A stretch of DNA of 64,000 nt from the NCBI RefSeq assembly GCF_002250835.2, contig NZ_NOJY02000012.1:1-64000 (forward strand), given 5' to 3'. The position numbers and the translations under genes were made by a program. Shown here one piece after another: positions 42,321-51,574 of this stretch (its first letter is position 1; every line of letters starts with the position of its first letter). The notes beneath the pieces were generated by a model, which was given only the letters and a program-made list of their open reading frames with translations, did no database searches and was not told the DNA's origin. This DNA is from Romboutsia weinsteinii (GTDB lineage: Bacteria; Bacillota; Clostridia; Peptostreptococcales; Peptostreptococcaceae).

Positions 42321-43529
42321 TTGTTTTCTATACAGCTTGATATTATGCAAACCCTAATACTAGCAATAGTTCTTTATTTACTAGGAGGTGTAATTAAAAA
42401 TAGGTTTTCATTATTTAATAAATTTTGTATACCATCTCCTGTAATCGGCGGATTAATGTTTTGTATCCTGACATTATTTTTAAATATATTTAATATATGT
42501 AGTGTAAGTATGGATACTACTTTAATGCCTTATTTTATGACTTTCTTTTTTACTATAATAGGTCTTGGAGTTAGCCTTTCTTTAGTAAAAAAAGGTGGCA
42601 AGCTTTTATTTACATATTGGATACTTTGCGGCATACTAGCCTATTGTCAAAATACACTTACTATAATTCTTTCAAAATCTTTACATATCAATCCCCTTTT
42701 AGGTCTAATGTGCGGAACAATCTCTATGGAAGGTGGACATGGATGTGCGGCAGCTTTTGGTGCTACAATAGAGAGTCTTGGTGTTTCCGGTGCATGTAGT
42801 GTTGGGATAGCTTCTGCAACCTTTGGGCTTATTTTAGGTGGTGTTATAGGAGGTCCTATAGCTAAATTTTTAATTGAGAAATATAAGCTAAAACCAAGTC
42901 ATACTAATACTAGTCTATCATCAAATACAGCCAACAAAAATCGATCTACATCTTCATTTAACTTATCAGCATTAAGTTTCTTTGAACAAATATTGATAAT
43001 TTTACTTGCTATGAGCTTAGGCGATTTTTTAACAAATCTGATTTATAAAAGTACTAATATAATTTTACCTTCTGTTGTTTGTTGTATGTTTGTAGCTGTA
43101 ATTTTTAGAAATTTAAATGAAAAAGTACAATTTGTCAAACTTGACTTTAAATTACTAGACTTTTTAAATGAAGTGTCTCTTGGTATGTTTTTAACCATGG
43201 CATTGATGAGCATTGATTTATATAAACTATCTAGCTTATTTGGACCGATTATTGTATTAGTTCTTTGCCAGGTTTTATTTATTGTTACATTTGCTTTGTT
43301 AATTTGTTTTAAAGCGCTTGGTAAAGACTTCGATGCTGCTATAATGATAAGTGGTCTTATTGGACATGGACTTGGTGCTACTCCTAATGCCTTAGCAAAT
43401 ATGAGCTCTGTAAGTCAAAAATATGGTTATTCAGAAAAAGCCTTCTTAGTCGTGCCTTTAGTTGGAGCCTTTTTATTAGACCTTTTCACTATGCCATGTA
43501 TAATTTTATTTATTAATTTACTCAGCTAG
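42321..43529 (+). CDS. gltS: Sodium/glutamate symporter
   Basis: An integral membrane Na+-coupled glutamate carrier of the ESS family. It has 402 residues with about ten hydrophobic segments and two related halves. The re-entrant loops are visible as CGTISMEGGHGCAAAFG (first half) and MISGLIGHGLGATPNALANM (second half). The start is a TTG at 42321, set by AGGAGGAGG just upstream; no ATG matches the family N-terminus. Monocistronic. Confidence 0.93.
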   Translation: MFSIQLDIMQTLILAIVLYLLGGVIKNRFSLFNKFCIPSPVIGGLMFCILTLFLNIFNICSVSMDTTLMPYFMTFFFTIIGLGVSLSLVKKGGKLLFTYWILCGILAYCQNTLTIILSKSLHINPLLGLMCGTISMEGGHGCAAAFGATIESLGVSGACSVGIASATFGLILGGVIGGPIAKFLIEKYKLKPSHTNTSLSSNTANKNRSTSSFNLSALSFFEQILIILLAMSLGDFLTNLIYKSTNIILPSVVCCMFVAVIFRNLNEKVQFVKLDFKLLDFLNEVSLGMFLTMALMSIDLYKLSSLFGPIIVLVLCQVLFIVTFALLICFKALGKDFDAAIMISGLIGHGLGATPNALANMSSVSQKYGYSEKAFLVVPLVGAFLLDLFTMPCIILFINLLS

Positions 43530-43619
43530 CTAACCTTTATTATATTTTTTGCTAGTTTAAGAATTAATTTTTATAAAGTGCAACATAATATTAATATAAT
43601 ATAAATTAGGAGGAAATTT

Positions 43620-43925
43620 ATGCAAAGTAATCTGAACTGTATGGCTAATAATTGTGCCTTTAATAAATCAAATGTGTGTTATGCTTCTCATATAAAAGTA
43701 GAAGGATTTGAAGCTCAAATAACTCCTGAAACATACTGTGATAGTTTTAGAAATAGTACTTCTTTTAATCTTTCAAATTATTCAGAATCAACAGATGTAA
43801 CTAATACACAAAATATATCTTGTAGTGCAGCTAATTGTACTTACAATATAAGTGGTGCTTGCAATGCAATCCATGTAGATATTAACTATGAAAATGAAAG
43901 TTGTGAGACTTTTGTATTAAGATGA
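43620..43925 (+). CDS. DUF1540 domain protein (two Cys repeats)
   Basis: A 101-residue protein with two copies of a short Cys motif block: NCMANNCAFNKSNVCYA...TYCDSF (residues 5-42) and SCSAANCTYNISGACNA...SCETF (residues 68-97). DUF1540 modules are likely metal-binding and common in spore-forming Clostridia; sporulation-linked expression is an inference. AGGAGG ribosome binding site; terminator immediately after. Confidence 0.88.
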   Translation: MQSNLNCMANNCAFNKSNVCYASHIKVEGFEAQITPETYCDSFRNSTSFNLSNYSESTDVTNTQNISCSAANCTYNISGACNAIHVDINYENESCETFVLR

Positions 43926-43928
43926 ATA

Positions 43929-43972
43929 AAAGGCAAGTAAGTTACTGAGTTCAAGCATCTTGCTTGCCTTTA
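43929..43972 (+). terminator. Terminator of the DUF1540 gene
   Basis: AAAGGCAAG/CTTGCCTTT stem with a 25-base loop and T-rich tail. Confidence 0.75.
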
Positions 43973-43999
43973 TATTTTAACTACATTTATATTAAATAT

Positions 44000-44140
44000 T
44001 TATTTATCTATCCAATCTCCATAGTAAAACCTTTCACTACCATGAGATATAGCAAATACATATTGATACATTGCTTTCCATGCTTCATCACCTTCATTTA
44101 TTATGAAAATCTTGTTATTACTACTTGAAATTGAATAAAC
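44000..44140 (-). pseudogene. C-terminal gene remnant
   Basis: An open frame of 46 codons without a start, preceded in frame by a stop. It ends DEAWKAMYQYVFAISHGSERF, then YYGDWIDK and a stop. The composition looks like a real protein C-terminus rather than random AT-rich sequence. No ribosome binding site. Probably a decayed or deleted gene; parent family not recognised. Confidence 0.45.
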
Positions 44141-44204
44141 TTATTTATTATGTCAAGAATAATACTGATGATATTAAGTATTGATATATATATGGAGGTT
44201 ATTT

Positions 44205-44420
44205 ATGGATTATAATACTGAGAAAAATATAATGAACAATAAAAATATAGAATCTAACGCAAAACAGGCTCTTAGCCAATACAAACTTGAAATTGCAAGT
44301 GAATTAAACAACTTCTCTAGTGATGAATTCTCTGCGCCTTATGTTGGAGGACTTGCAACTAGGAATCTAGTAAAAATGGGCGAAGAGGAATTATTAAGAC
44401 AATACTCTCCTAAAAAATAA
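44205..44420 (+). CDS. Small acid-soluble spore protein, alpha/beta type (divergent)
   Basis: A 71-residue protein with the alpha/beta-SASP plan. AKQALSQYKLEIASELN matches the first conserved helix with the germination-protease cleavage region, and YVGGLATRNLVKMGEEELL the second DNA-binding helix. SASPs coat and protect spore DNA. The linker between helices (NNFSSDEFSAP) differs from the common form, so it is a divergent member. The start at 44205 follows GGAGG; an upstream TTG is ignored. Confidence 0.88.
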   Translation: MDYNTEKNIMNNKNIESNAKQALSQYKLEIASELNNFSSDEFSAPYVGGLATRNLVKMGEEELLRQYSPKK

Positions 44421-44445
44421 AATTTGCTTTGCACAAGTTTAAATG

Positions 44446-44481
44446 AAAGCCACAAACAATTTACTCTGTTTGTGGTTTTTC
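44446..44481 (+). terminator. SASP gene terminator
   Basis: AGCCACAAACA/TGTTTGTGGTT stem followed by TTTTT. Confidence 0.85.
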
Positions 44482-44539
44482 TAATTATAAGAATTTTACA
44501 ATTCATATTAAATATTATTTGAAAATTTTTATCAATTGA

Positions 44540-44595
44540 TTGACAAAATCTATAATTAGGCATATATTTATAGTATGATAATGATTTTCATTAGG
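44540..44595 (+). promoter_or_regulatory. Promoter and Fur box of feoAB
   Basis: -35 TTGACA (44540-44545), 17-bp spacer, -10 TATATT (44563-44568). GATAATGATTTTCATTAGG at 44577-44595 matches 15 of 19 positions of the Fur box and covers the start of transcription, so iron-dependent repression is expected. Confidence 0.8.
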
Positions 44596-44603
44596 AGGTA
44601 TTA

Positions 44604-44831
44604 ATGATGACTATTTATAATTTAAAAATAGGTCAAAAAGGAATTGTAGATAATATAAAAGGAAATGACAAATTAACTAAAAGACTACTTGCTCTAGGTC
44701 TTATAAACGGCACTGAAATAGAGGTAAAAAAAATTGCACCTCTTAAAGACCCTATGATAATTAGATTTAGAGGTTTTGACTTAGCAATTAGAAAAGAAGA
44801 TGCAAAAAATATATTTATAAAGAGTAATTAG
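44604..44831 (+). CDS. feoA: Ferrous iron transport protein FeoA
   Basis: A 75-residue SH3-like protein that assists FeoB. The sequence follows the FeoA pattern (LKIGQKGIVDNI, LTKRLLALGLINGTEIEVKKIAPL, DLAIRKEDAKNIFI). AGGAGG upstream with two adjacent ATG codons. feoB begins 17 bp after its stop, one Fur-controlled operon. Confidence 0.93.
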   Translation: MMTIYNLKIGQKGIVDNIKGNDKLTKRLLALGLINGTEIEVKKIAPLKDPMIIRFRGFDLAIRKEDAKNIFIKSN

Positions 44832-44848
44832 TATACGAGGGGGATATT

Positions 44849-46756
44849 ATGATTAATGTAGCAATGCTTGGTAATCCAAACGTAGGTAAAACTACTGTTT
44901 TTAATGCTTTAACAGGTCTAAAGCAACATGTTGGAAACTGGCCTGGAGTTACAATAGAAAAAAAGGAAGGTACTTTAGGCGAAGATATTAATATAGTAGA
45001 TTTACCTGGTATCTATGCCATGGATACATATTCAAATGAAGAAAAGATTTCTAAGAATTACTTATCAAATGAGAAAGTAGATGTAATATTAAACGTTGTA
45101 GATGCTTCTAATCTATCTAGAAATTTATATCTTACTACTCAACTTATGAAATACAACAAACCTATTATTGTTTTATTAAACATGACAGATATCGCTTCTA
45201 CTAAAGGTATTAGCATAGATTATAAAAAACTAGAATCACATCTTAACATAAAAATTATTCCGATGGTAGCAAAAAAAGATTCTTGTAAGAGTCAAATTAA
45301 AGAAGCCATTGAATCTCTTGAAAAGTCACCTTGTACTTACATAGATTTTCCTGAAGACGAAAAGAAGACATATTTTGAGATAGAAAAGATACTATCAAAA
45401 TCTGTTAAATATCAAAAAAATAGTAAAAAAACTATATCTGACAAAATTGATGATATTGCACTTAACCCCATCTTAGCTTATCCAGTATTTATAGGGCTAT
45501 TATTTACTTTATTTAAATTTACTTTTGACTGGGTAGGTGGTCCACTTCAAGGTTTTGTTGAGGAATTTATAGATGGTTATGTTGCTTCTCCTGTAAGTGA
45601 GATGCTTATAAACTCTAGTCCTTGGTTTAGTTCATTAATATCTGATGGTATTATAAATAGCTTAGGGGGTGCTTTATCTTTCTTCCCTCTGATATTTGTT
45701 TTATTCTTTGGTCTTTCACTATTTGAAGATAGTGGATATATGTCTAGAGTTGCTTTTTTAATGGATAATCTTATGAAGAAAGTTGGTCTTTCTGGTAAAG
45801 CATTTATACCAATGGTTATGGGATTAGGTTGTTCTTCTCCTGCTATAATGGCCACTAGAACCCTAGATAATGAATCAGATAGAAAAGTAACAGCTCTTAT
45901 TGCTCCACTTATGACGTGTGGTGCTAAGCTTCCTATATATGCGCTATTTGTTGCAATATTCTTCCCTAAAAATCAAGCGATTGTAACTACTTCACTTTAT
46001 TTAATAGGAATTGTTATGGCAATACTTGTAGCTTTATTCTTAAAAAATACTAAAATAAATTCAAGCCAAGATCCATTTATCTTAGAGTTGCCTAAGTATA
46101 ACCTACCTACATTAGGTGGATTATTAAAAAATACTTGGGGTAAATCTAAAGGATTTTTAATAAGAGTTACTACTATAATGTTTGCAATGTCAGTTATAAT
46201 ATGGTCTTTATCTTCATTTAGTTTTAGTGGATATACACCAGATATCGATAATAGCTTCCTTGCAACTCTTGGTGGCTTTATAGCTCCTATATTTGCACCT
46301 TTAGGATTTGGTGATTGGAGAGCTGGTGTTTCTATAATTACAGGTCTTGGAGCAAAAGAAGTAGTTATAGCAACTATGGAAATACTTTATGGTGATTTAA
46401 ATATAGTACTACCTACTCTATTCACTGGAGTTAGCGCATTTGCATTTTTAGTATTCTGCTCACTATACACTCCTTGCGTTGCAGTACTTGCTACAATGAA
46501 AAAGGAATATGGGACTAAGATGATGTTAGGATCATTTACTTATCAGTTTGCACTTGCATGGGCTGCTGCATTTATAGTTTACCATGTGGGAAATATGATA
46601 ACTGGATCATATAGTACTTATATGATTATACAACTTGTGATAGGATTAGCTGCTATTGTTACTTCTTTATTAGTAATTCATAACCGTATAAAATTTACTA
46701 ATAAATCAGTTTCTGTAGCTAATAATAATGAAAATGTTGATGAAATAATCGGATAA
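44849..46756 (+). CDS. feoB: Ferrous iron transporter FeoB
   Basis: The Fe2+ importer, with a cytoplasmic G domain (residues 1-165) joined to a polytopic membrane domain. G1 GNPNVGKTT, G3 DLPGIY and G4 LNMTD are clear. The membrane part has the two Gate motifs, including MGLGCSSPAIMATRTL and the later AGVSIITGLGAKEVV. Length 635 is at the short end, lacking the extended C-terminal FeoC-like region. RBS GAGGGGG. Terminator follows. Confidence 0.96.
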   Translation: MINVAMLGNPNVGKTTVFNALTGLKQHVGNWPGVTIEKKEGTLGEDINIVDLPGIYAMDTYSNEEKISKNYLSNEKVDVILNVVDASNLSRNLYLTTQLMKYNKPIIVLLNMTDIASTKGISIDYKKLESHLNIKIIPMVAKKDSCKSQIKEAIESLEKSPCTYIDFPEDEKKTYFEIEKILSKSVKYQKNSKKTISDKIDDIALNPILAYPVFIGLLFTLFKFTFDWVGGPLQGFVEEFIDGYVASPVSEMLINSSPWFSSLISDGIINSLGGALSFFPLIFVLFFGLSLFEDSGYMSRVAFLMDNLMKKVGLSGKAFIPMVMGLGCSSPAIMATRTLDNESDRKVTALIAPLMTCGAKLPIYALFVAIFFPKNQAIVTTSLYLIGIVMAILVALFLKNTKINSSQDPFILELPKYNLPTLGGLLKNTWGKSKGFLIRVTTIMFAMSVIIWSLSSFSFSGYTPDIDNSFLATLGGFIAPIFAPLGFGDWRAGVSIITGLGAKEVVIATMEILYGDLNIVLPTLFTGVSAFAFLVFCSLYTPCVAVLATMKKEYGTKMMLGSFTYQFALAWAAAFIVYHVGNMITGSYSTYMIIQLVIGLAAIVTSLLVIHNRIKFTNKSVSVANNNENVDEIIG

Positions 46757-46760
46757 ATAA

Positions 46761-46806
46761 AAAAGTAGTATGAATATATAATTTATGTTCATACTACTTT
46801 TTTATT
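46761..46806 (+). terminator. feoAB terminator
   Basis: AAAAAGTAGTATGAA/TTCATACTACTTTTT stem with T tail. Confidence 0.88.
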
Positions 46807-46887
46807 GTTTTTTATATTTATTCATAAGTATATTTTAAATAATATGATTGTTATTTGCTCTTGAGTATATATCTTTAGATTAATTAA

Positions 46888-47271
46888 CTATCTTTCATAT
46901 AATTCTATAGGTAAATCATCTGGGTCATTAAAAAAAGTGAATTTTCTTCCTGTTAAATCATCTATTCTTATATTTTCAACTTCTATTCCTCTAAAGTTTA
47001 ATTCTTTCACAATTTCATTGATATTATCTACTTCGAAACATAAATGTCTCAGTCCGCAAGCTTCTGGATAGCTACTTCGTTTTGGAGGATTTTTAAAAGA
47101 AAATAATTCAATTTGACTATCTCCTATCTGTAAATCTAATTTATAAGATTCTCTATCTTCTCTATAGCACTCATTTATAACTTTTAAATTTAATATATTT
47201 ACGTAAAAGTCTTTTGATTTTTCATAGTCTGAACAAATTATTGCTACATGGTGTATTTTATTTAATTTCAT
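46888..47271 (-). CDS. VOC-family (glyoxalase I-like) protein
   Basis: A 127-residue vicinal-oxygen-chelate protein with two beta-alpha-beta-beta-beta modules. Metal-ligand positions typical of the family are visible: KIHHVAIICSDY at the N-terminus, IELFSF, LRHLCFEVDNI, and the final PIELYE. It resembles the SMU1112c/CaE group of small VOC proteins, usually annotated as lactoylglutathione-lyase-like; the substrate is not known. Monocistronic; AAGGGGAG ribosome binding site. Confidence 0.85.
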   Translation of the reverse strand: MKLNKIHHVAIICSDYEKSKDFYVNILNLKVINECYREDRESYKLDLQIGDSQIELFSFKNPPKRSSYPEACGLRHLCFEVDNINEIVKELNFRGIEVENIRIDDLTGRKFTFFNDPDDLPIELYER

Positions 47272-47397
47272 TTTTCTCCCCTTTTTATAGATACTTAGTG
47301 CCTATTATTATAACACACAACTTTCATTACTAAATTTTATGATATAATAAATTAATTATCAAATCATTTTATATTATAAACAAGAGGGAGATAGGAT

Positions 47398-48081
47398 ATG
47401 AAATATAAGGTTATTTTTTTCGATGCAGATGATACTCTATTTGATTTTAAGAAGACACAGGATTTTGCTTTAGATAAATTAATGGATAGTATCGAAACTG
47501 AGTTCGATAAGGATTATTGTATAACAGAATATAAAAAAGTAAATACAAAAATATGGGAAGAGTTTGAACAAGGTTTAATCTCTTCATCAGATCTAAAGGT
47601 TGAGCGCTTCAGAAGATTTGCTTATAACCTAGGTATAACTTATGATGCTAATGAGCTTAGTTCTATGTATGTAGATTTTTTAGGTGATGGTTCTTTCTTG
47701 TACGAAGAAACTTATGAAATACTTTCTTATCTAAGTGATAAGTATAAAATAAGCATAATTACAAATGGACTTGCAGATGTTCAAAACAGAAGAATAAAGA
47801 AGTCTACTGTTTCAAACTTCTTCGATGATGTAGTTATTTCAGATGAGATAAAAATTGCAAAGCCAGACCCTAAGATTTTTGAACATGCTCTTAGTAATTT
47901 AAATCATACAGATAAGTCTTCTGTTTTAATGATAGGAGATAGCCTAAACTCAGATATAAAGGGTGGAATAAATGCAGGCATAGACACATGTTGGTTTAAC
48001 TTAGGTAAAAAGATTAACGATTCAGATTTTGTTCCAAATTATGAAATAAACAATTTACTAGAATTAAAAGATTTGCTTTAA
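47398..48081 (+). CDS. HAD-family hydrolase (YjjG-like)
   Basis: A 227-residue haloacid dehalogenase-type phosphatase. Motif I FFDADDTLFDF (nucleophile Asp), motif II ITNGLAD, motif III Lys in IKIAKPDPKIF and motif IV MIGDSLNSDIKGG are complete, with a helical cap at residues 18-95. The YjjG branch are noncanonical-nucleotide 5'-nucleotidases, so house-cleaning of nucleotides is likely. GAGGGAG before the ATG. Confidence 0.92.
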   Translation: MKYKVIFFDADDTLFDFKKTQDFALDKLMDSIETEFDKDYCITEYKKVNTKIWEEFEQGLISSSDLKVERFRRFAYNLGITYDANELSSMYVDFLGDGSFLYEETYEILSYLSDKYKISIITNGLADVQNRRIKKSTVSNFFDDVVISDEIKIAKPDPKIFEHALSNLNHTDKSSVLMIGDSLNSDIKGGINAGIDTCWFNLGKKINDSDFVPNYEINNLLELKDLL

Positions 48082-48216
48082 AAGTAAATTTTGACATCCC
48101 CCTATAAATTTTTCTGATTCTATTGTAGTGTATAGGGTATATAATTAATAAATCATTTTAGATTATCTTATCTAGCTCGTTGCTATAAGAAATTTTTCAA
48201 AATTGGAGGGTGGAAA

Positions 48217-49032
48217 ATGTCAAATTGTAATTCATGTCCATCAAAAAATAAATGTTCAACTAAAGATACAGGATGTAATATAATAAACAATCCTAATAAT
48301 AAAATAAAAAACATAATCGGAGTAATGAGTGGTAAGGGTGGAGTTGGAAAATCTACTGTAACTTCTCTTCTTGCTAAAAAATTAAATTCAATGGGTTATA
48401 CAGTCGGAATACTTGATGCCGATATAACAGGTCCTAGTATACCTAGACTTATGGGTGTTAAAGATGCAAAAGCTTTTTCTAATGGAAAAGGTATAGTGCC
48501 TATATGTAACCCTCAAAATATAAAAGTAATGTCTATTAATCTGATGGTTGCTAGTGAAAGTGAGCCTATAGTTTGGAAAGGTCCAATAGTTTCAAATGCT
48601 GTAAAGCAATTCTACACTGATGTACTTTGGGGCGAGTTAGATTACTTATTAATAGATATGCCTCCAGGCACTGGAGATGTTGCTTTAACAGTAATGCAAA
48701 ATATTCCTATAAATGGAATCGTTATGGTATCTATTCCTCAAGATTTAGTATCAATGATAGTTTCTAAAGCTGTTAAGATGGCTAATATGCTTAATATTGA
48801 TGTACTAGGTGTTGTGGAAAATATGAGCTACATACAATGTCCTGACTGCGACAAGAAAATAAAATTATTCGATGGTGATGAAACTGAAAAGTTCTTGTCA
48901 GATATGAACTTAAGCTTACTAGGAGAGCTTCCTATGACTAAGGAAATAGTAAATATAACTCATCATGGTGTAACTGAGATAAGCGATGAGCTAGACTCTA
49001 CTTTAGAAAGCATAGTAAATAAAATCAAATAA
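48217..49032 (+). CDS. mrp: Mrp/NBP35-type P-loop ATPase (Fe-S carrier)
   Basis: A 271-residue ATPase for iron-sulfur cluster transfer. The N-terminus is Cys-rich (SNCNSCPSKNKCSTKDTGC), as in NBP35-type proteins, followed by the deviant Walker A MSGKGGVGKST, the switch region VDLLIDMPPGTGDV-like LLIDMPPGTGD and a CxxC (CPDC) near residue 210 that bridges a cluster in the dimer. GGAGGG ribosome binding site; terminator downstream. The upstream gap carries CCCCTATA and TATAGGG half-sites of unclear meaning. Confidence 0.93.
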   Translation: MSNCNSCPSKNKCSTKDTGCNIINNPNNKIKNIIGVMSGKGGVGKSTVTSLLAKKLNSMGYTVGILDADITGPSIPRLMGVKDAKAFSNGKGIVPICNPQNIKVMSINLMVASESEPIVWKGPIVSNAVKQFYTDVLWGELDYLLIDMPPGTGDVALTVMQNIPINGIVMVSIPQDLVSMIVSKAVKMANMLNIDVLGVVENMSYIQCPDCDKKIKLFDGDETEKFLSDMNLSLLGELPMTKEIVNITHHGVTEISDELDSTLESIVNKIK

Positions 49033-49043
49033 TTAAAATATAT

Positions 49044-49090
49044 AACTACCTTGAAAATAATAAAAATATTTTTCAAGGTAGTTTTTTTAT
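49044..49090 (+). terminator. mrp terminator
   Basis: AACTACCTTGAAAA/TTTTCAAGGTAGTT stem followed by TTTTTTT. Confidence 0.9.
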
Positions 49091-49165
49091 TATCTCAACT
49101 GCATATTTTAACAGTAGAAACATAATATAGATTTAAATAGACAAATTAATAAGGAGAAATCTCTA

Positions 49166-50794
49166 ATGGATACAATTAATATAAAGAGACAAGAACTTGA
49201 AAATATTTATGGAAGTATTAGTCCTTTTGAATTTAAAAATAAACTTATAGAACTTGCTACTACTTCTAACAAAAAAAGTACAAGAACACTTTTAGATGCC
49301 GGAAGAGGAAATCCAAACTGGCTTGCTGCTTCCCCACGTGAAGCTTTTTTTACATTTGGCCACTTTGCAATTACTGAGAGTCGTGCATCTTGGGATAATG
49401 GAGAGTTGACAGGAATGCCTAGAAAATCAGATATTTCTAAAAGACTATATAAATATATAAATGATAATCCTAATTTGCCTTGTATTGACCTTCTAAAAAA
49501 TATAATTGACTATGGAATAAATATACTTAATTTTGATCCTGACAGCTTTGTTTATGAGTTAACCGATGCAATACTTGGTGACAACTACCCTTTCCCTGAC
49601 AGAATGCTTGTGCATATAGAAAAAATAGTAAAAGAATATTTAAAACAAGAAATGAAGTATGATATTGATAAAGGTGGAGATTTTAATGTATTTGCAGTAG
49701 AAGGTGCAACTGCTGCCATGTGCTACGTTTTTGACTCTTTAATTGCAAATAACTTATTGTTAAAAGGAGATAAAATAGCAATAATTACGCCTATTTTTAC
49801 ACCTTATTTAGAAATACCTCATCTTCCTAGATACGAATTTGAAGTTGTGTATATTAATTCTAATAAAAAGAACTCAAATGGTAAACATACTTGGCAGTGT
49901 TCTGATAATGAGCTTGAGAAACTATCTGATAAGGATATTAAAGCTTTATTTGTAGTTAATCCTAGTAATCCACCATCAGTTGCTATATCTCCTGAGTGTA
50001 CTAGTAAATTAGTTGATATTGTAAACAATCATAACCCTAATCTTATGATTATTTCAGATGATGTGTATGGTACATTTGTACATGGATTTAAGTCATTAAT
50101 GGCAGAACTTCCTTATAATACACTTGGATCTTATTCATATTCAAAATATTTTGGTGTGACAGGTTGGAGACTTGGAACACTTGCTTTACATGAGAACAAT
50201 GTATTTGATACCTTAATAGAACAACTACCTTATTCTATTAAGAAAAGAACAAATAAAAGATATGCTGATATGGACACTAGTCCGAGTAAGGTTCCTTTTA
50301 TTAATCGAATAGTTGCTGACAGTAGACAAGTAGCCTTAAATCATACAGCTGGTCTATCTACTCCTCAACAAGTTCAAATGGCATTTTTCTCAGCATTTGC
50401 CCTTATTGATAAGGAAAACAACTACAAAAATGCTACTATAGATATATGCCATAAACGAAAGAAATTATTATTTGAAAGTCTAGATCTTAAGCTTCCTAAT
50501 ATACCTTATGATGCAGCTTATTATACTCAATTTGACTTACTTGAATGGGCTAGTGAAAATCATGGAAGTGAGTTTGCAAATTACCTTCAAAACAATTACA
50601 AGCCTGTAGATATTTTATTTGATTTAGCACAGGAATCATCAATTGTATTACTTGGCGGAGGTGGTTTTGCAGGACCTGAGTGGTCTATTAGAATTTCTTT
50701 AGCTAATCTTTATGATGAGGCATATGCTGAGATAGGTATTGCACTTAGAAGAATTTTAGATAGATACGTTGATTTGTGGCAAAATAAAAAATAA
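49166..50794 (+). CDS. asdA: Aspartate 4-decarboxylase (bifunctional aminotransferase/decarboxylase)
   Basis: A PLP enzyme of fold type I that converts L-aspartate to L-alanine and CO2. The 542-residue protein has the family N-terminus (LDAGRGNPNWLAASPREAFF), the substrate region VVNPSNPPSVAIS, the conserved SDDVYGTF and the PLP Lys in SYSYSKYFGVTGWRLG, with Arg near the end (PEWSIRISLANLYD). Length is close to known AsdA proteins. In some bacteria it works with an aspartate:alanine antiporter (AspT); none is adjacent. AAGGAG ribosome binding site. Confidence 0.93.
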   Translation: MDTINIKRQELENIYGSISPFEFKNKLIELATTSNKKSTRTLLDAGRGNPNWLAASPREAFFTFGHFAITESRASWDNGELTGMPRKSDISKRLYKYINDNPNLPCIDLLKNIIDYGINILNFDPDSFVYELTDAILGDNYPFPDRMLVHIEKIVKEYLKQEMKYDIDKGGDFNVFAVEGATAAMCYVFDSLIANNLLLKGDKIAIITPIFTPYLEIPHLPRYEFEVVYINSNKKNSNGKHTWQCSDNELEKLSDKDIKALFVVNPSNPPSVAISPECTSKLVDIVNNHNPNLMIISDDVYGTFVHGFKSLMAELPYNTLGSYSYSKYFGVTGWRLGTLALHENNVFDTLIEQLPYSIKKRTNKRYADMDTSPSKVPFINRIVADSRQVALNHTAGLSTPQQVQMAFFSAFALIDKENNYKNATIDICHKRKKLLFESLDLKLPNIPYDAAYYTQFDLLEWASENHGSEFANYLQNNYKPVDILFDLAQESSIVLLGGGGFAGPEWSIRISLANLYDEAYAEIGIALRRILDRYVDLWQNKK

Positions 50795-50841
50795 TACTTT
50801 TATGCTGTATTAATTATTGAATCAATGTAACTTATTTAAAG

Positions 50842-50888
50842 AAAAAAGCTGTATATAAATCTTCCCTAATTAGATTTATATACAGCAC
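50842..50888. terminator. Strong terminator, best read on the minus strand
   Basis: GCTGTATATAAATCT (50848-50862) pairs perfectly with 50872-50886. The T run TTTTTT is on the minus strand (50842-50847). It can stop asdA from the left and, better, a minus-strand transcript from the right. Confidence 0.85.
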
Positions 50889-50990
50889 TATTGAAATAAT
50901 TTCTCCGATTCTTTTTTGCTTCTGTCCCACTAATTCTTAATACGATTACTCTCCAAATGTTTTCCTTTTCCCTAGAATTATCCTCCCACA
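50842..50990 (-). ncRNA. Candidate orphan small RNA
   Basis: On the minus strand a -35 TTGAAA (51021-51026) and a TATAAT/ATATAT -10 (about 50995-51003) precede a G-rich unit beginning near TCTGTGGGAGG. It contains an AATTCT/AGAATT closed domain and ends in the perfect terminator at 50842. Length would be about 150 nt. No convincing ORF is present in it. No Rfam class recognised by eye. 50995-51242 otherwise holds only AT-rich DNA and a possible sporulation -10, CATAGTATA (51179-51187). Confidence 0.35.
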
Positions 50991-51242
50991 GATAATTATA
51001 TATATAATATATCATATCGTTTTCAAATATTTTGTTACTATTTGTCGAAAATGTAAATTTACTTTATTTTCCTTAAAATAAATATATTAGCTTCTATTTC
51101 TAAACAATTATACAGGCTAGTTGCATAATTTTATTTTTAAAAATTTATTCAAATAGGTAACCTATATGTACATGTCTTGCATAGTATATATGGAGAGAGA
51201 CAACTCAATATAATTTAACTATCAACAAGGGGGTAGCAAATA

Positions 51243-51419
51243 ATGCTAGACAGATTTTTTGGTGACAATGGATTCTTTGGTGGTGGAGCTTGGTGGATAA
51301 TAATATTATTCTTCTTGTTCCTAGCTTTTGGTGATACTTGGTGCAACATAGATATTATGGCTTGGATACCTTTCTTAATTATCCTATTAATACTATGTTC
51401 TATGGGAGATTGCTTCTAA
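51243..51419 (+). CDS. 58-residue Trp-rich membrane protein
   Basis: A short protein starting MLDRFFGDNGFFGGGAWW with two hydrophobic segments (about 17-31 and 41-55) joined by DTWCNIDIMAW. Gly/Phe/Trp-rich N-terminus and two Cys. Ribosome binding site AAGGGGG lies 9 bases before the ATG. The composition resembles small hydrophobic spore-associated proteins (YjcZ-like), and a CATAnnnTA motif resembling a SigE/SigK -10 lies about 60 bp upstream. Family not confirmed. Confidence 0.65.
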   Translation: MLDRFFGDNGFFGGGAWWIIILFFLFLAFGDTWCNIDIMAWIPFLIILLILCSMGDCF

Positions 51420-51574
51420 ATCTCAGTCTCATAATAATTAAATTTTTTATAAAAAGAGTATCGAGAGCATAGCTTTAGATACTCTTTTATTTTCCAATTA
51501 TAAAAATTCAACTTTATACAAATACTATCTATAAAAATAAATTTATTAATATAATTTGAAAGAAGGTATTTATA

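Noticed and set aside
43980-44200. A second SASP or intact small gene left of 44205
   Set aside because: The frame there has no start codon and is preceded by an in-frame stop, so it is treated as a remnant.
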